DNA of 64,000 bases from Marinirhabdus sp050859505 (lineage in GTDB: Bacteria; Bacteroidota; Bacteroidia; Flavobacteriales; Flavobacteriaceae): contig NZ_CP193934.1 of NCBI RefSeq assembly GCF_050859505.1, positions 1,736,001-1,800,000 on the forward strand. Direction: 5' to 3'. The notes under the pieces were generated by a model, which saw only the letters and a list, made by a program, of their open reading frames with translations, made no database searches and had not been told where the DNA came from. Positions 15,351-22,679 of the stretch are shown here, in pieces; the first letter of the stretch is position 1; the number at the start of each line of letters is the position of its first letter. Made by a program: the position numbers and the translations under genes.

Positions 15351-16169
15351 ATGAAAAAATTAATTTTCAGCGCAATGGCGCTAATGATCGGAGCAGTAAT
15401 GTTCGCACAGTTCAACAACAGTAATGTGTTGCAAATTGGACTATTAAATGATTCGGATGTAGACCAGACAGGTTTGCTTAATGATTCAGATGTTTTTCAA
15501 CTTGGAGCCTTGAATGGTTCAGATGTAGACCAGGTAGGTGCTTTTAACATTTCGGATGTAGACCAAATTGGAATCGCAAACACCTCACGTGTAGACCAAT
15601 TAGGGATTGCAAACGGTTCTACTGTATTACAAATTGGAATCTTGAACGATTCTGAAGTAGACCAAATTGGAATATTAAATGGATCTTCTGTAACGCAATT
15701 GGGTGTTTTGAATACTTCAGATGTTGGACAGTTAGGAGCTTTAAACACATCTGATGTTGACCAACTAGGAATTGCCAATACGTCTACTGTAACTCAAATT
15801 GGGCTTGCAAATGACTCAGATGTAGATCAGATTGGAGCATTGAACAATAGTGATGTAGATCAGTTTGGAATCTTAAACGGTTCTACCGTATTCCAGTTTG
15901 GAATTGGAAATGACTCTGATGTTGATCAATTAGGGATTGCTAACACGAGTGATGTGTTTCAATTTGGAATTGGAAACGACTCTGACGTATTACAAATAGG
16001 ATTAGCAAATGATTCAGATGTGGATCAAATAGGATTCTTTAATACGTCACTAGTAAACCAGTTTGGAGCTTTTAATACAAGTGATGTTTTACAAACAGGA
16101 TTAGGTCACAACAGTGTTGTAAACCAATTGGGAATTGCAAACAACTCTAGTGTTACACAAAGTAACTAA
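15351..16169 (+). CDS. Curlin-repeat protein 1 (major amyloid subunit candidate)
   Basis: 272 residues: a signal peptide (MKKLIFSAMALMIGAVMFAQ), then 22 complete 11-residue units of pattern N-x-S-x-V-x-Q-x-G-x-x plus a 9-residue final unit ending TQSN. Pairs of units equal the 22-residue curlin repeat, with the Q, G and N positions of CsgA. About 11 solenoid turns are predicted, against five repeats in Escherichia coli CsgA. The turn positions after the Gly are hydrophobic (LL, IA, AL), unlike the charged turns of the second curlin at 17831. It is presumably exported through CsgG (21260) and polymerises on the cell surface. First gene of module 1. Confidence 0.88.
   Translation: MKKLIFSAMALMIGAVMFAQFNNSNVLQIGLLNDSDVDQTGLLNDSDVFQLGALNGSDVDQVGAFNISDVDQIGIANTSRVDQLGIANGSTVLQIGILNDSEVDQIGILNGSSVTQLGVLNTSDVGQLGALNTSDVDQLGIANTSTVTQIGLANDSDVDQIGALNNSDVDQFGILNGSTVFQFGIGNDSDVDQLGIANTSDVFQFGIGNDSDVLQIGLANDSDVDQIGFFNTSLVNQFGAFNTSDVLQTGLGHNSVVNQLGIANNSSVTQSN
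15414..16139 (+). repeat. 33-bp coding repeats, 22 copies
   Basis: Each 33-bp unit encodes one 11-residue curlin half-repeat. Copies are diverged at DNA level, with frequent synonymous differences, so this is an old array under protein-level selection rather than a recent expansion. Confidence 0.85.
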
Positions 16170-16219
16170 ATAGATCTCCTTATAAATTTTACCTCAAAAT
16201 TTATTTGTAAGCCAAGTAT

Positions 16220-16253
16220 AGTACAGGAGTGCCATAAACAGTACTCCTGTACT
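16220..16253 (+). terminator. Intergenic hairpin between curlin 1 and its partner gene
   Basis: A perfect 11-bp stem AGTACAGGAGT / ACTCCTGTACT with a 12-base loop, followed by a weak T tract. It lies 50 bp after the curlin stop and 25 bp before the next gene. It may partly terminate transcription or stabilise the 3' end of the curlin mRNA, giving excess major subunit over downstream products. Confidence 0.65.
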
Positions 16254-16277
16254 TTACAATTAAAACAAAACGCTCCC

Positions 16278-16721
16278 ATGAAAACGTTAGTCTCACTCTT
16301 ATTACTATGTTTCTGCTTTATATTGTTGACATTCGCTTCAGCAATCGCGCAAAAAACCATAAGCACTGATATTAAAAATTCAGTTAGTATTCAGCAAATA
16401 GGGAATAACAACATTCGTAGTGCAGACATCTTTACAGAAAAGAATAGTGTCGCCTTGTTTGAGATAAGTGTAAAAAATTCATCAAACTTAAACATAGCAG
16501 CTTTTGAAGCTAAAGGAGCCTTAGTAAAAGCTGGGATTACTACTTCCTTCTTTCAGAAGAACCGCCCTTACACTAAAAATATTCAAACAGTAGTTTTACA
16601 ACAAGGAAATAATCAAAACCTTTTAATGCTAGAAAGTAATGGTGATTTAGACACTATGAAAATAGCGATGAAAGCCAACCATCAAAACACTGCCATTAGA
16701 AACTTTAAACGCCAACGATGA
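16278..16721 (+). CDS. CsgB-like minor curlin, module 1
   Basis: 147 residues with a signal peptide ending near FASAIAQ. The mature protein has two curlin-like cores, IQQIGNNN near residue 38 and LQQGNNQNLLML near residue 108, separated by a less regular segment. It ends with a basic tail (AIRNFKRQR). The protein at 19531 shares the signal-peptide position, the QQG-NQNL core and the RN-K ending, so the two are paralogues. By position and weak repeats a nucleator or minor-subunit role like CsgB is likely. This is inferred. It overlaps the next gene by ATGA. Confidence 0.7.
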   Translation: MKTLVSLLLLCFCFILLTFASAIAQKTISTDIKNSVSIQQIGNNNIRSADIFTEKNSVALFEISVKNSSNLNIAAFEAKGALVKAGITTSFFQKNRPYTKNIQTVVLQQGNNQNLLMLESNGDLDTMKIAMKANHQNTAIRNFKRQR

Positions 16722-17107
16722 GCATTTTCTTTTCCATATTATTTTTAATGAGTTTCGGAAATACTTCTGAAGTACCATTTACACAATCAAAAAAAAATAC
16801 CTTACGTGCTAAGATTAGTACAACTCTAGAAGGCAATACATTACATATAACAGCTATGGCAACTAATACTACTGCAAACAATCAAAACATTGTTTACGTA
16901 CTGTTAGTTGAAAAAAATAAAAACAAAGGTGGAAACAGATCAAACAATTCACAAAGAGGAAGTGCCATGATAGAGAGTTATAAAACCAAAAAACTATCTA
17001 CCACAGTAATAAACACCACCTCTAAAGATATAATTAATATCTCGCTTCGCATTTATGGTAAAGGCAGTGAACTCTTAAGTGAAGATACTGTCACTATACC
17101 CCAGTAA
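16718..17107 (+). CDS. CsgH-like curli chaperone domain protein
   Basis: 129 residues, start overlapping the previous stop (ATGA), so translationally coupled. A short hydrophobic N-terminus (MSIFFSILFLMSFG) probably acts as signal or anchor but lacks the usual Lys. The rest is beta-rich with a pattern YVLLVEKNKNKGG, then N-S-NNSQRG. This matches the CsgC/CsgH amyloid-inhibitor fold signature (Y-x-L-x-V-x-K then S-x-x-S-Q-x-G). The same pattern occurs in the N-terminal half of the protein at 20073, which supports the assignment. It probably prevents premature curlin polymerisation in the periplasm. Confidence 0.7.
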   Translation: MSIFFSILFLMSFGNTSEVPFTQSKKNTLRAKISTTLEGNTLHITAMATNTTANNQNIVYVLLVEKNKNKGGNRSNNSQRGSAMIESYKTKKLSTTVINTTSKDIINISLRIYGKGSELLSEDTVTIPQ

Positions 17108-17830
17108 AAAGCACAGCGCTAACAACGAATACTTATAAACCTGAAAGCAATGAAAACTAGGTGAACTCTCTTTATATTAGTAATAACAATTTCCTATTGC
17201 TAGTTCAACAGTTTGTTTAAACTCCAAAAAATCTTGTTTTTTGTGTTGACCCTTTTACGGATACCTGGTTGCTACACTCTACCAACGTGTAAATAATATG
17301 TAGCAAAAATGATTCATAAAATAGGTGTTGGTCTCTAAGGTTTTGTAAGAATTTACATAATGTACGTGTAAGTACGTAGTTATTAATCGGTTATAACAAA
17401 CATTTTATCGAACAGAAAACAATAAAATTTAATTTTAACAAATATTTAACATTTTAACAAATGTTTAAGAAAACTGTATTTCGTCGATTAAAATTTCTTC
17501 AAGACAGACCCTAGGCAGTTCATTAATAGTCTTTTTCCTACAAATTAGTTTTGCACTAGCCTGTCATTATTTTCACTCATTGTATTTTCAAAATATAGTC
17601 AGATATTTGAAGTATCAGAAACATATAAAATTCCTCATTTGTTTTTCTGATGAATCAAACACCAAATGACAAACCAACGTTTGATTCACTCGTAACACAT
17701 TCCCCATATTTAGAAAATAAGAAATTTTGGTTTCATCCGAAAGTAGATTTTACGTCCTATAATCAAACGTAAGTACCTGGAAATCAACTAAAAATAGTTT
17801 TTTAACCTTTATTAACTTAAATTTTTACTT
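17108..17830 (+). promoter_or_regulatory. Long regulatory region upstream of curli module 2
   Basis: 723 bp without a credible gene, unusually long for this window. Contents: a 19-bp tandem repeat ATTTTAACAAATrTTTAAs twice (17432-17469); GAATCAAAC at 17652-17660; ACGTTTGATT at 17677-17686; and its exact inverted copy AATCAAACGT at 17761-17770. An AGATATTTG string like that upstream of module 1 is near 17602. The size and repeated boxes suggest multi-input control, as for the csgD-csgB intergenic region in enterobacteria. A small RNA here cannot be excluded. Confidence 0.5.
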
Positions 17831-19342
17831 ATGAAAAAAGTAGTTTTATGCGCAGTAGCGCTCATGGCAGGAACAGTAATGTTCGGACAAATGAATGACA
17901 GTGACGTCCTTCAAATAGGAGTTGCAAACACTTCTAATGTGAATCAAGACGGTTTTAAGAACAACTCGGACGTACTTCAAGTTGGGATTAGTAACGATTC
18001 AGACGTCGATCAAGAAGGAAGACGTAATGGTTCTTTAGTGGTTCAATTAGGAGAAGACAACGAATCTGATGTGGATCAAGACGGAAGACGTAATGGTTCT
18101 CTTGTTTTCCAATTAGGAGAAGATAATGAGTCTGATGTAGAACAGGATGGTAGAGACAACGGTTCTTTAGTAATTCAGTTAGGAGAAGATAATGATTCAG
18201 ACGTTGATCAAGAAGGAAGACGTAATGGTTCTTTGGTGCTTCAAGTAGGAGAAGATAACGATTCTGATGTAGATCAGGAAGGTAGAGACAACGGTTCTTT
18301 AGTAATTCAATTAGGAGAGGACAATGATTCAGACGTTGATCAAGAAGGAAGACGTAATGGTTCTTTGGTACTTCAAGTAGGAGAAGATAACGATTCTGAT
18401 GTAGATCAGGACGGTAGAGACAATGGTTCTTTAGTAATTCAATTAGGAGAAGACAACGATTCTGATGTAGATCAAGACGGAAGACGCAATGGTTCTTTGG
18501 TTTTCCAATTAGGTGAAGACAACGATTCTGATGTAGATCAGGATGGTAGAGACAACGGTTCTTTAGTAGTACAAATTGGTGAAGACAACGATTCTGATGT
18601 TGACCAAGATGGTAGACGTAACGGTTCTTTGGTTTTCCAATTAGGTGAAGATAACGATTCTGATGTAGATCAAAATGGTAGAGACAACGGTTCTTTAGTT
18701 CTTCAAATTGGTGAAGACAACGATTCTGATGTAGATCAAAACGGAAGACGTAACGGTTCTGCTGTTATTCAATTAGGTGAAGACAATGAGTCTATCGTGT
18801 ACCAGCAAGGTCGTGATAACGGATCTTTAGTAATGCAAATTGGTGAAGATAATGAGTCTGATGTATACCAAGTAGGTCGCAGAAACAGTTCTTTTGTTTT
18901 CCAGTTAGGTGAAGATAACTTCGGTTACATTACTCAAATTGGTAGAGACAATGACCAAGACTTAGTACAATTAGGAGAAGACAATGATGCGTATGTAACG
19001 CAAGAAGGTCGTCGTAACGATTCTTACGCACTACAGGTAGGTGATGACAATTATTTAGAAGTTCACCAACTTGGTAGAGACAACACATCTACGTCACTTC
19101 AATTTGGTTTAGGTAACTACGGTTCTGTTGACCAGCACGGAAGAAACAACGACTCTGATGTTCTTCAGGTTGGAGTTTGGAATGGGCAAACAACTGAGCA
19201 GTACGGAAGAAACAACGATTCTGATGTATTACAAGTTGGATTGTTAAACGGTAGCTTTGTTCACCAGCACGGTCTAGGACATATGAGTAATGTTGCTCAG
19301 ATTGGAGCTTTCAATAGTTCAACTGTTATCCAGCATAACTAA
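17831..19342 (+). CDS. Curlin-repeat protein 2, giant charged amyloid subunit
   Basis: 503 residues: signal peptide (MKKVVLCAVALMAGTVMFGQ), then 43 full 11-residue curlin units plus a 9-residue end unit. Units alternate between NGSLVxQLGED and NxSDVDQxGRR or GRD, so each 22-residue turn has one acidic and one Arg-containing bend. From unit 4 to unit 36 the Arg bends alternate almost perfectly RR, RD, RR, RD, a 44-residue super-period. Late units (32-43) are less regular. About 21 solenoid turns are predicted. The leader is nearly identical to that of curlin 1, so both share an export route. First gene of module 2. Confidence 0.88.
   Translation: MKKVVLCAVALMAGTVMFGQMNDSDVLQIGVANTSNVNQDGFKNNSDVLQVGISNDSDVDQEGRRNGSLVVQLGEDNESDVDQDGRRNGSLVFQLGEDNESDVEQDGRDNGSLVIQLGEDNDSDVDQEGRRNGSLVLQVGEDNDSDVDQEGRDNGSLVIQLGEDNDSDVDQEGRRNGSLVLQVGEDNDSDVDQDGRDNGSLVIQLGEDNDSDVDQDGRRNGSLVFQLGEDNDSDVDQDGRDNGSLVVQIGEDNDSDVDQDGRRNGSLVFQLGEDNDSDVDQNGRDNGSLVLQIGEDNDSDVDQNGRRNGSAVIQLGEDNESIVYQQGRDNGSLVMQIGEDNESDVYQVGRRNSSFVFQLGEDNFGYITQIGRDNDQDLVQLGEDNDAYVTQEGRRNDSYALQVGDDNYLEVHQLGRDNTSTSLQFGLGNYGSVDQHGRNNDSDVLQVGVWNGQTTEQYGRNNDSDVLQVGLLNGSFVHQHGLGHMSNVAQIGAFNSSTVIQHN
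17993..18916 (+). repeat. 66/132-bp coding tandem repeats (curlin units 4-31)
   Basis: Near-identical 66-bp units that encode paired 11-residue repeats, with a 132-bp higher-order period from the RR/RD alternation. DNA identity is much higher than in curlin 1, which suggests recent amplification or gene conversion and likely length variation between strains. Confidence 0.85.
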
Positions 19343-19392
19343 TACATAGTCCTTGAGAAATTTATCTCAAACTATTTGTTAAAACTAATATT

Positions 19393-19420
19393 TGATAGGG
19401 GCAAACGCCCCTATCATTTT
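19393..19420 (+). terminator. Strong hairpin between curlin 2 and the csg accessory genes
   Basis: Perfect 10-bp stem TGATAGGGGC / GCCCCTATCA, loop AAAC, then TTTT. It lies 51 bp after the curlin 2 stop codon. It probably terminates most transcripts, leaving lower read-through expression of the downstream assembly genes. The same position is hairpin-marked in module 1. Confidence 0.85.
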
Positions 19421-19530
19421 ACTGTAAAAGCCCCAATCTTTATCGATACTACAAGAATAATTTCTTGAACAGTTTGATTTCCAATATTTCCCCTTATCTT
19501 TATACTTATAACCTTTTTATTGTGATCAAG

Positions 19531-20055
19531 ATGAAAACAATACCTACTGCATATATACTACTCATTTTGTCTCTTGTAGGCAATTTGGTATTCGCTCAAA
19601 CAAATTCTAATATTAAGTCCTCAGTTATTGAAGTTTTTAAAAATGAGGGTGCCACATTAAATTTTTTATCTTCACAACAAGAGCGCTTCACTAATAATTC
19701 ACAAAACATTTCTACTAGTAATGCTGTTTATATTCAGCAAGTAGGTAACTACAATGCTGTAGCTTCTACCACCCAGTCTCTATCGAGTGACATCAATTTA
19801 TTTCAAATCGGGAATCGTAATGAGGTTGTCTTAGGAGTAAAGGCTGCTTCAATAAACGAAAATGTGATTCAACAAGGAGTTAATAACAGTTTCTTAGATG
19901 TTAGCACGAATGGCAGTATTTTTCACGCTGCAAATGTTATTCAGCAAGGAACTAATCAAAATCTTATTTGGTTAGGCGATAATTCTATATCTAAAAATAT
20001 GCTGGTGCGTATGCGTGGTAATGGACAAACAGTTCTTGTTAGAAATATTAAGTAA
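19531..20055 (+). CDS. CsgB-like minor curlin, module 2
   Basis: 174 residues from the ATG at 19531. A TTG at 19465 would add 22 residues ahead of a clear signal peptide (MKTIPTAYILLILSLVGNLVFAQ) and is rejected. Curlin-like cores recur at irregular spacing: YIQQVGNYN, LFQIGNRN, VIQQGVNN and VIQQGTNQNL. The ending LVRNIK mirrors the RNFK ending of the module 1 paralogue at 16278. It is probably a nucleator or minor fibre component (inferred). Confidence 0.72.
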   Translation: MKTIPTAYILLILSLVGNLVFAQTNSNIKSSVIEVFKNEGATLNFLSSQQERFTNNSQNISTSNAVYIQQVGNYNAVASTTQSLSSDINLFQIGNRNEVVLGVKAASINENVIQQGVNNSFLDVSTNGSIFHAANVIQQGTNQNLIWLGDNSISKNMLVRMRGNGQTVLVRNIK

Positions 20056-20072
20056 TACTAATTCATTTTATT

Positions 20073-20867
20073 TTGAAATATAAGATAGCTTTTTTTCTAC
20101 TAGTTGCTTTAGTGATGAATAGTTTATTGATGCCCTGTCAAGCTCAAATCTATAATTCCGAAATTGAAGCCAAAATAATTTTAGAAGAAGAATACGGCCA
20201 AATTTCAATTACTGGGGCGGCTTTAAACACTACCAATATATCACAGAGCTTACGCTATGAACTTTCGGTCATAAAAGGAGAGAAAAATAGTGGTAACAAG
20301 TCTCGGAATAGCCAGAAAGGACGCATTGTATTGGAGGCAGGTGCACAAAAAACATTATCCAATACCAGAATTAATTCTGATGATAAGCAGAGAATTATTA
20401 TATTATTGCTTATTTATAATACACAGGAAGAACTAGTAGGCAAAGACAGACTTATATTAAACGGAACCGAGGACGAAGAACAAGAGAAAATTATACTTAA
20501 TAAAAAAAAGAATAACACTTCATCCGATACAGATTCAGGTTCTGAATATTATAATGATGGAGTTGTTCTAAGGGGTATTGTGGTTGAAGACACCAAAACA
20601 AGATTTGGTAGTGACTTCTATAAAATGTTTTACACGCACTATTTCAACGATGAAATTAATGGTAAAGAAATTGTAACCATAAAAGAATCATTAGCAGTGG
20701 GCAGCAATACGAAAATAGAAATATTTGTCGCACAAAAAAAAGTGTTAGAGTTTGTTGTAAGACCTCAGTACGAGTATTTGAAGGCAGCAAAAGATGAAGC
20801 CATTATTCGGGTTAGATATTATTTAAATCAACTTGAACAAAATAAAACACAAGTTCAGCAATATTAA
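20073..20867 (+). CDS. csgE: CsgH-CsgE fusion: curli chaperone plus secretion-channel plug
   Basis: 264 residues with a TTG start, needed to keep the lysines of the signal peptide (KYKIAFFLLVALVMNSLLMPCQAQ). Residues 25-130 form a CsgH-like domain: RYELSVIKGEKNSGN, then SRNSQKG, the same pattern as the stand-alone protein at 16718. A charged linker (about 131-162) leads to a CsgE domain (163-258), with VVLRGIVVEDTKTRFGSDFY, then FNDEINGKEIVTIKE, and a final VRYYLNQ helix. CsgE caps the CsgG pore and loads subunits. Fusing it to an amyloid-inhibiting domain would couple both steps in the periplasm. It is 10 bp upstream of csgF. Confidence 0.82.
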   Translation: MKYKIAFFLLVALVMNSLLMPCQAQIYNSEIEAKIILEEEYGQISITGAALNTTNISQSLRYELSVIKGEKNSGNKSRNSQKGRIVLEAGAQKTLSNTRINSDDKQRIIILLLIYNTQEELVGKDRLILNGTEDEEQEKIILNKKKNNTSSDTDSGSEYYNDGVVLRGIVVEDTKTRFGSDFYKMFYTHYFNDEINGKEIVTIKESLAVGSNTKIEIFVAQKKVLEFVVRPQYEYLKAAKDEAIIRVRYYLNQLEQNKTQVQQY

Positions 20868-20877
20868 GTATACTAAT

Positions 20878-21252
20878 ATGAAAAAATTATTTTTTTTATG
20901 TATGATCAGTATGAGTTCCTACAGTATAGGGCAACAATTAGTGTATACACCAAAAAATCCAGCGTTTGGAGGTGATCCATTTAACTATACCTGGCTACTC
21001 AACTCCGCAAATGCTCAAAACTCTTTTGAAGATGATGATCTTTTTGGAGGTTTTGATGGTCTCGATAACTTAGGTAACCTCGGTAATTTAGGTAATCAAT
21101 TTGGTCAAAATGGACAAAACCTACCCGACGTGGGTACTTCTAGAGATGGAGATCTTGAATATGAAGTATACGAATCTAATGAAGGACTCGTCATAAATAT
21201 TTTAGATATTACGACTGGAGAACAAACGCAAATAATCGTTCCTAATAATTAA
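20878..21252 (+). CDS. csgF: Curli assembly factor CsgF
   Basis: 124 residues from the ATG at 20878; an upstream in-frame ATG at 20833 would overlap the previous gene and push the signal peptide inward. Signal peptide MKKLFFLCMISMSSYSIGQ. The mature N-terminus has the CsgF signature LVYTPKNPAFGGDPFNYTWLL and NSANAQNSF, the part that in E. coli inserts into the CsgG pore. A Gly/Asn/Leu-rich linker (LGNLGNLGNQFG) and a short C-terminal beta domain follow. CsgF forms the second pore constriction and positions the nucleator outside the cell. Confidence 0.92.
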   Translation: MKKLFFLCMISMSSYSIGQQLVYTPKNPAFGGDPFNYTWLLNSANAQNSFEDDDLFGGFDGLDNLGNLGNLGNQFGQNGQNLPDVGTSRDGDLEYEVYESNEGLVINILDITTGEQTQIIVPNN

Positions 21253-21259
21253 AAAGATT

Positions 21260-22672
21260 ATGTTAAAGTGCAATAAACTAGTATATCTTTTTTGTTTGTC
21301 GTTTGTTTTAAGTGGTTGTGGCGCCTATTTCAATCAGCCTACGACTCCACAACAAGCACGAATTTCAGAAGGTACACAACAAACAAAAAAATTAAAACAG
21401 TTGCCAGAACCTCAAATTCCTTTAGAGGTAGGGGTGTATAATTTTAAAGATCAAACAGGTCAATTTAAGAGTATTGAAAATGTGAGTACATTTAGTACAG
21501 CGGTTACGCAAGGTGCCACTACAATTTTAATTAAAGCCTTAGAAGACTCGGGGTGGTTCCGGCCTATAGAGCGTGAAAACTTTGGGAATCTTCAAACAGA
21601 AAGAAATATAATCCGAACCACTAGAGAACAGTATCAAAATTCTCAAAACAGTGCCGCACAACGCTTAAGTCCTTTAAAATTTGCAGGGATTATTTTAGAA
21701 GGAGGTATAATTTCATACGATACCAACATACTTACCGGAGGGGTTGGTGCACGCTATTTTGGCGTTGGAGGATCATCCCAATATAGACAAGATAGAATTA
21801 CAGTATACCTGCGTGCCGTGTCAACCTCTACAGGAGAAATATTAAAGACTGTAAATGTCTCAAAAACTATACTTTCTCAGGGAGTGGATGTTGGGTTATT
21901 TCGCTATGTAAATTTCCAAAGACTTTTGGAGGTTGAAACAGGATTTACTAAAAACGAACCCTCTCAAATGGCCGTGCAAGAGGCTATTGAAAAAGCAGTA
22001 ATGCTGCTCATATTAGAAGGAATTAAAGATGATCTTTGGTCTACTAAAGAAGGAGAACTTAAAGATCAGGAATTAATAAAGGAATACGAGCTGGAGCAAA
22101 AACTAGAAAACGATACCGAGCTTTATGAAAGACAATATTTAAAGCATGAGTATAGATTTGCTGTGAGTGCTTTAGGAGGCGTTAATTTTCTGGATGGAGA
22201 TTATACAACAAGTGCTATAGATTTCATGAGTGGTGTAGGTCTTAAGGTAAGATTAATGCCAGAATTAGGTTTAAATTTTCAGACCAATATCATGAGATTT
22301 AATGCAACAAAAGATTTTAAAAATTGGTGGGTAAGCGAAAGTTTAAATTTAGAATACAATATACTACCTCATGACCGTCTGTCTCCGTTTTTTTATGCGG
22401 GTCCTGGAGTTCTTTTTTATGCAGATGATACAGACACCGAAACTTTAGAGCGTTGGGACTCTTTCTTCAAACTTCAGGTTGGGGCAGGGTTGGAATATGC
22501 TTTAACAGATAGGTTTTCACTTATTGTACAAACTGATTGGAATTCAGTGTTTTCAGATAAAATAGATCAGCTTGAGAGCGGTCGAAGAGACGATTTCTAT
22601 TATAATATAGGAATTGGTATAAACTATCATTTTGGTCCAAAAAGCACAAATTTAAAACACATTAGAAAATAG
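21260..22672 (+). CDS. csgG: Curli secretion channel CsgG with C-terminal barrel-like domain
   Basis: 470 residues. Lipoprotein signal with lipobox LSGC (Cys about residue 20), then the CsgG core: LPEPQIPLEVGVYNFKDQTGQFK, DSGWFRPIEREN, and the beta-hairpin region around GGVGARYFGVGGSSQYRQD. A nonameric outer-membrane pore for curlin export is expected. E. coli CsgG is 277 residues. Here a Glu/Lys-rich helix (about 255-290) leads to about 165 further residues of alternating beta strands ending in YHFG, resembling a small outer-membrane barrel domain. The gene follows csgF by 7 bp. The extra domain is probably a Bacteroidota feature; its role is unknown. Confidence 0.93.
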   Translation: MLKCNKLVYLFCLSFVLSGCGAYFNQPTTPQQARISEGTQQTKKLKQLPEPQIPLEVGVYNFKDQTGQFKSIENVSTFSTAVTQGATTILIKALEDSGWFRPIERENFGNLQTERNIIRTTREQYQNSQNSAAQRLSPLKFAGIILEGGIISYDTNILTGGVGARYFGVGGSSQYRQDRITVYLRAVSTSTGEILKTVNVSKTILSQGVDVGLFRYVNFQRLLEVETGFTKNEPSQMAVQEAIEKAVMLLILEGIKDDLWSTKEGELKDQELIKEYELEQKLENDTELYERQYLKHEYRFAVSALGGVNFLDGDYTTSAIDFMSGVGLKVRLMPELGLNFQTNIMRFNATKDFKNWWVSESLNLEYNILPHDRLSPFFYAGPGVLFYADDTDTETLERWDSFFKLQVGAGLEYALTDRFSLIVQTDWNSVFSDKIDQLESGRRDDFYYNIGIGINYHFGPKSTNLKHIRK

Positions 22673-22679
22673 GTTTAAG

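Noticed and set aside
15351..19342. CRISPR-like regular repeats
   Set aside because: The 33- and 66-bp units are in-frame coding repeats of curlin proteins with signal peptides; there are no unique spacers and no cas genes.
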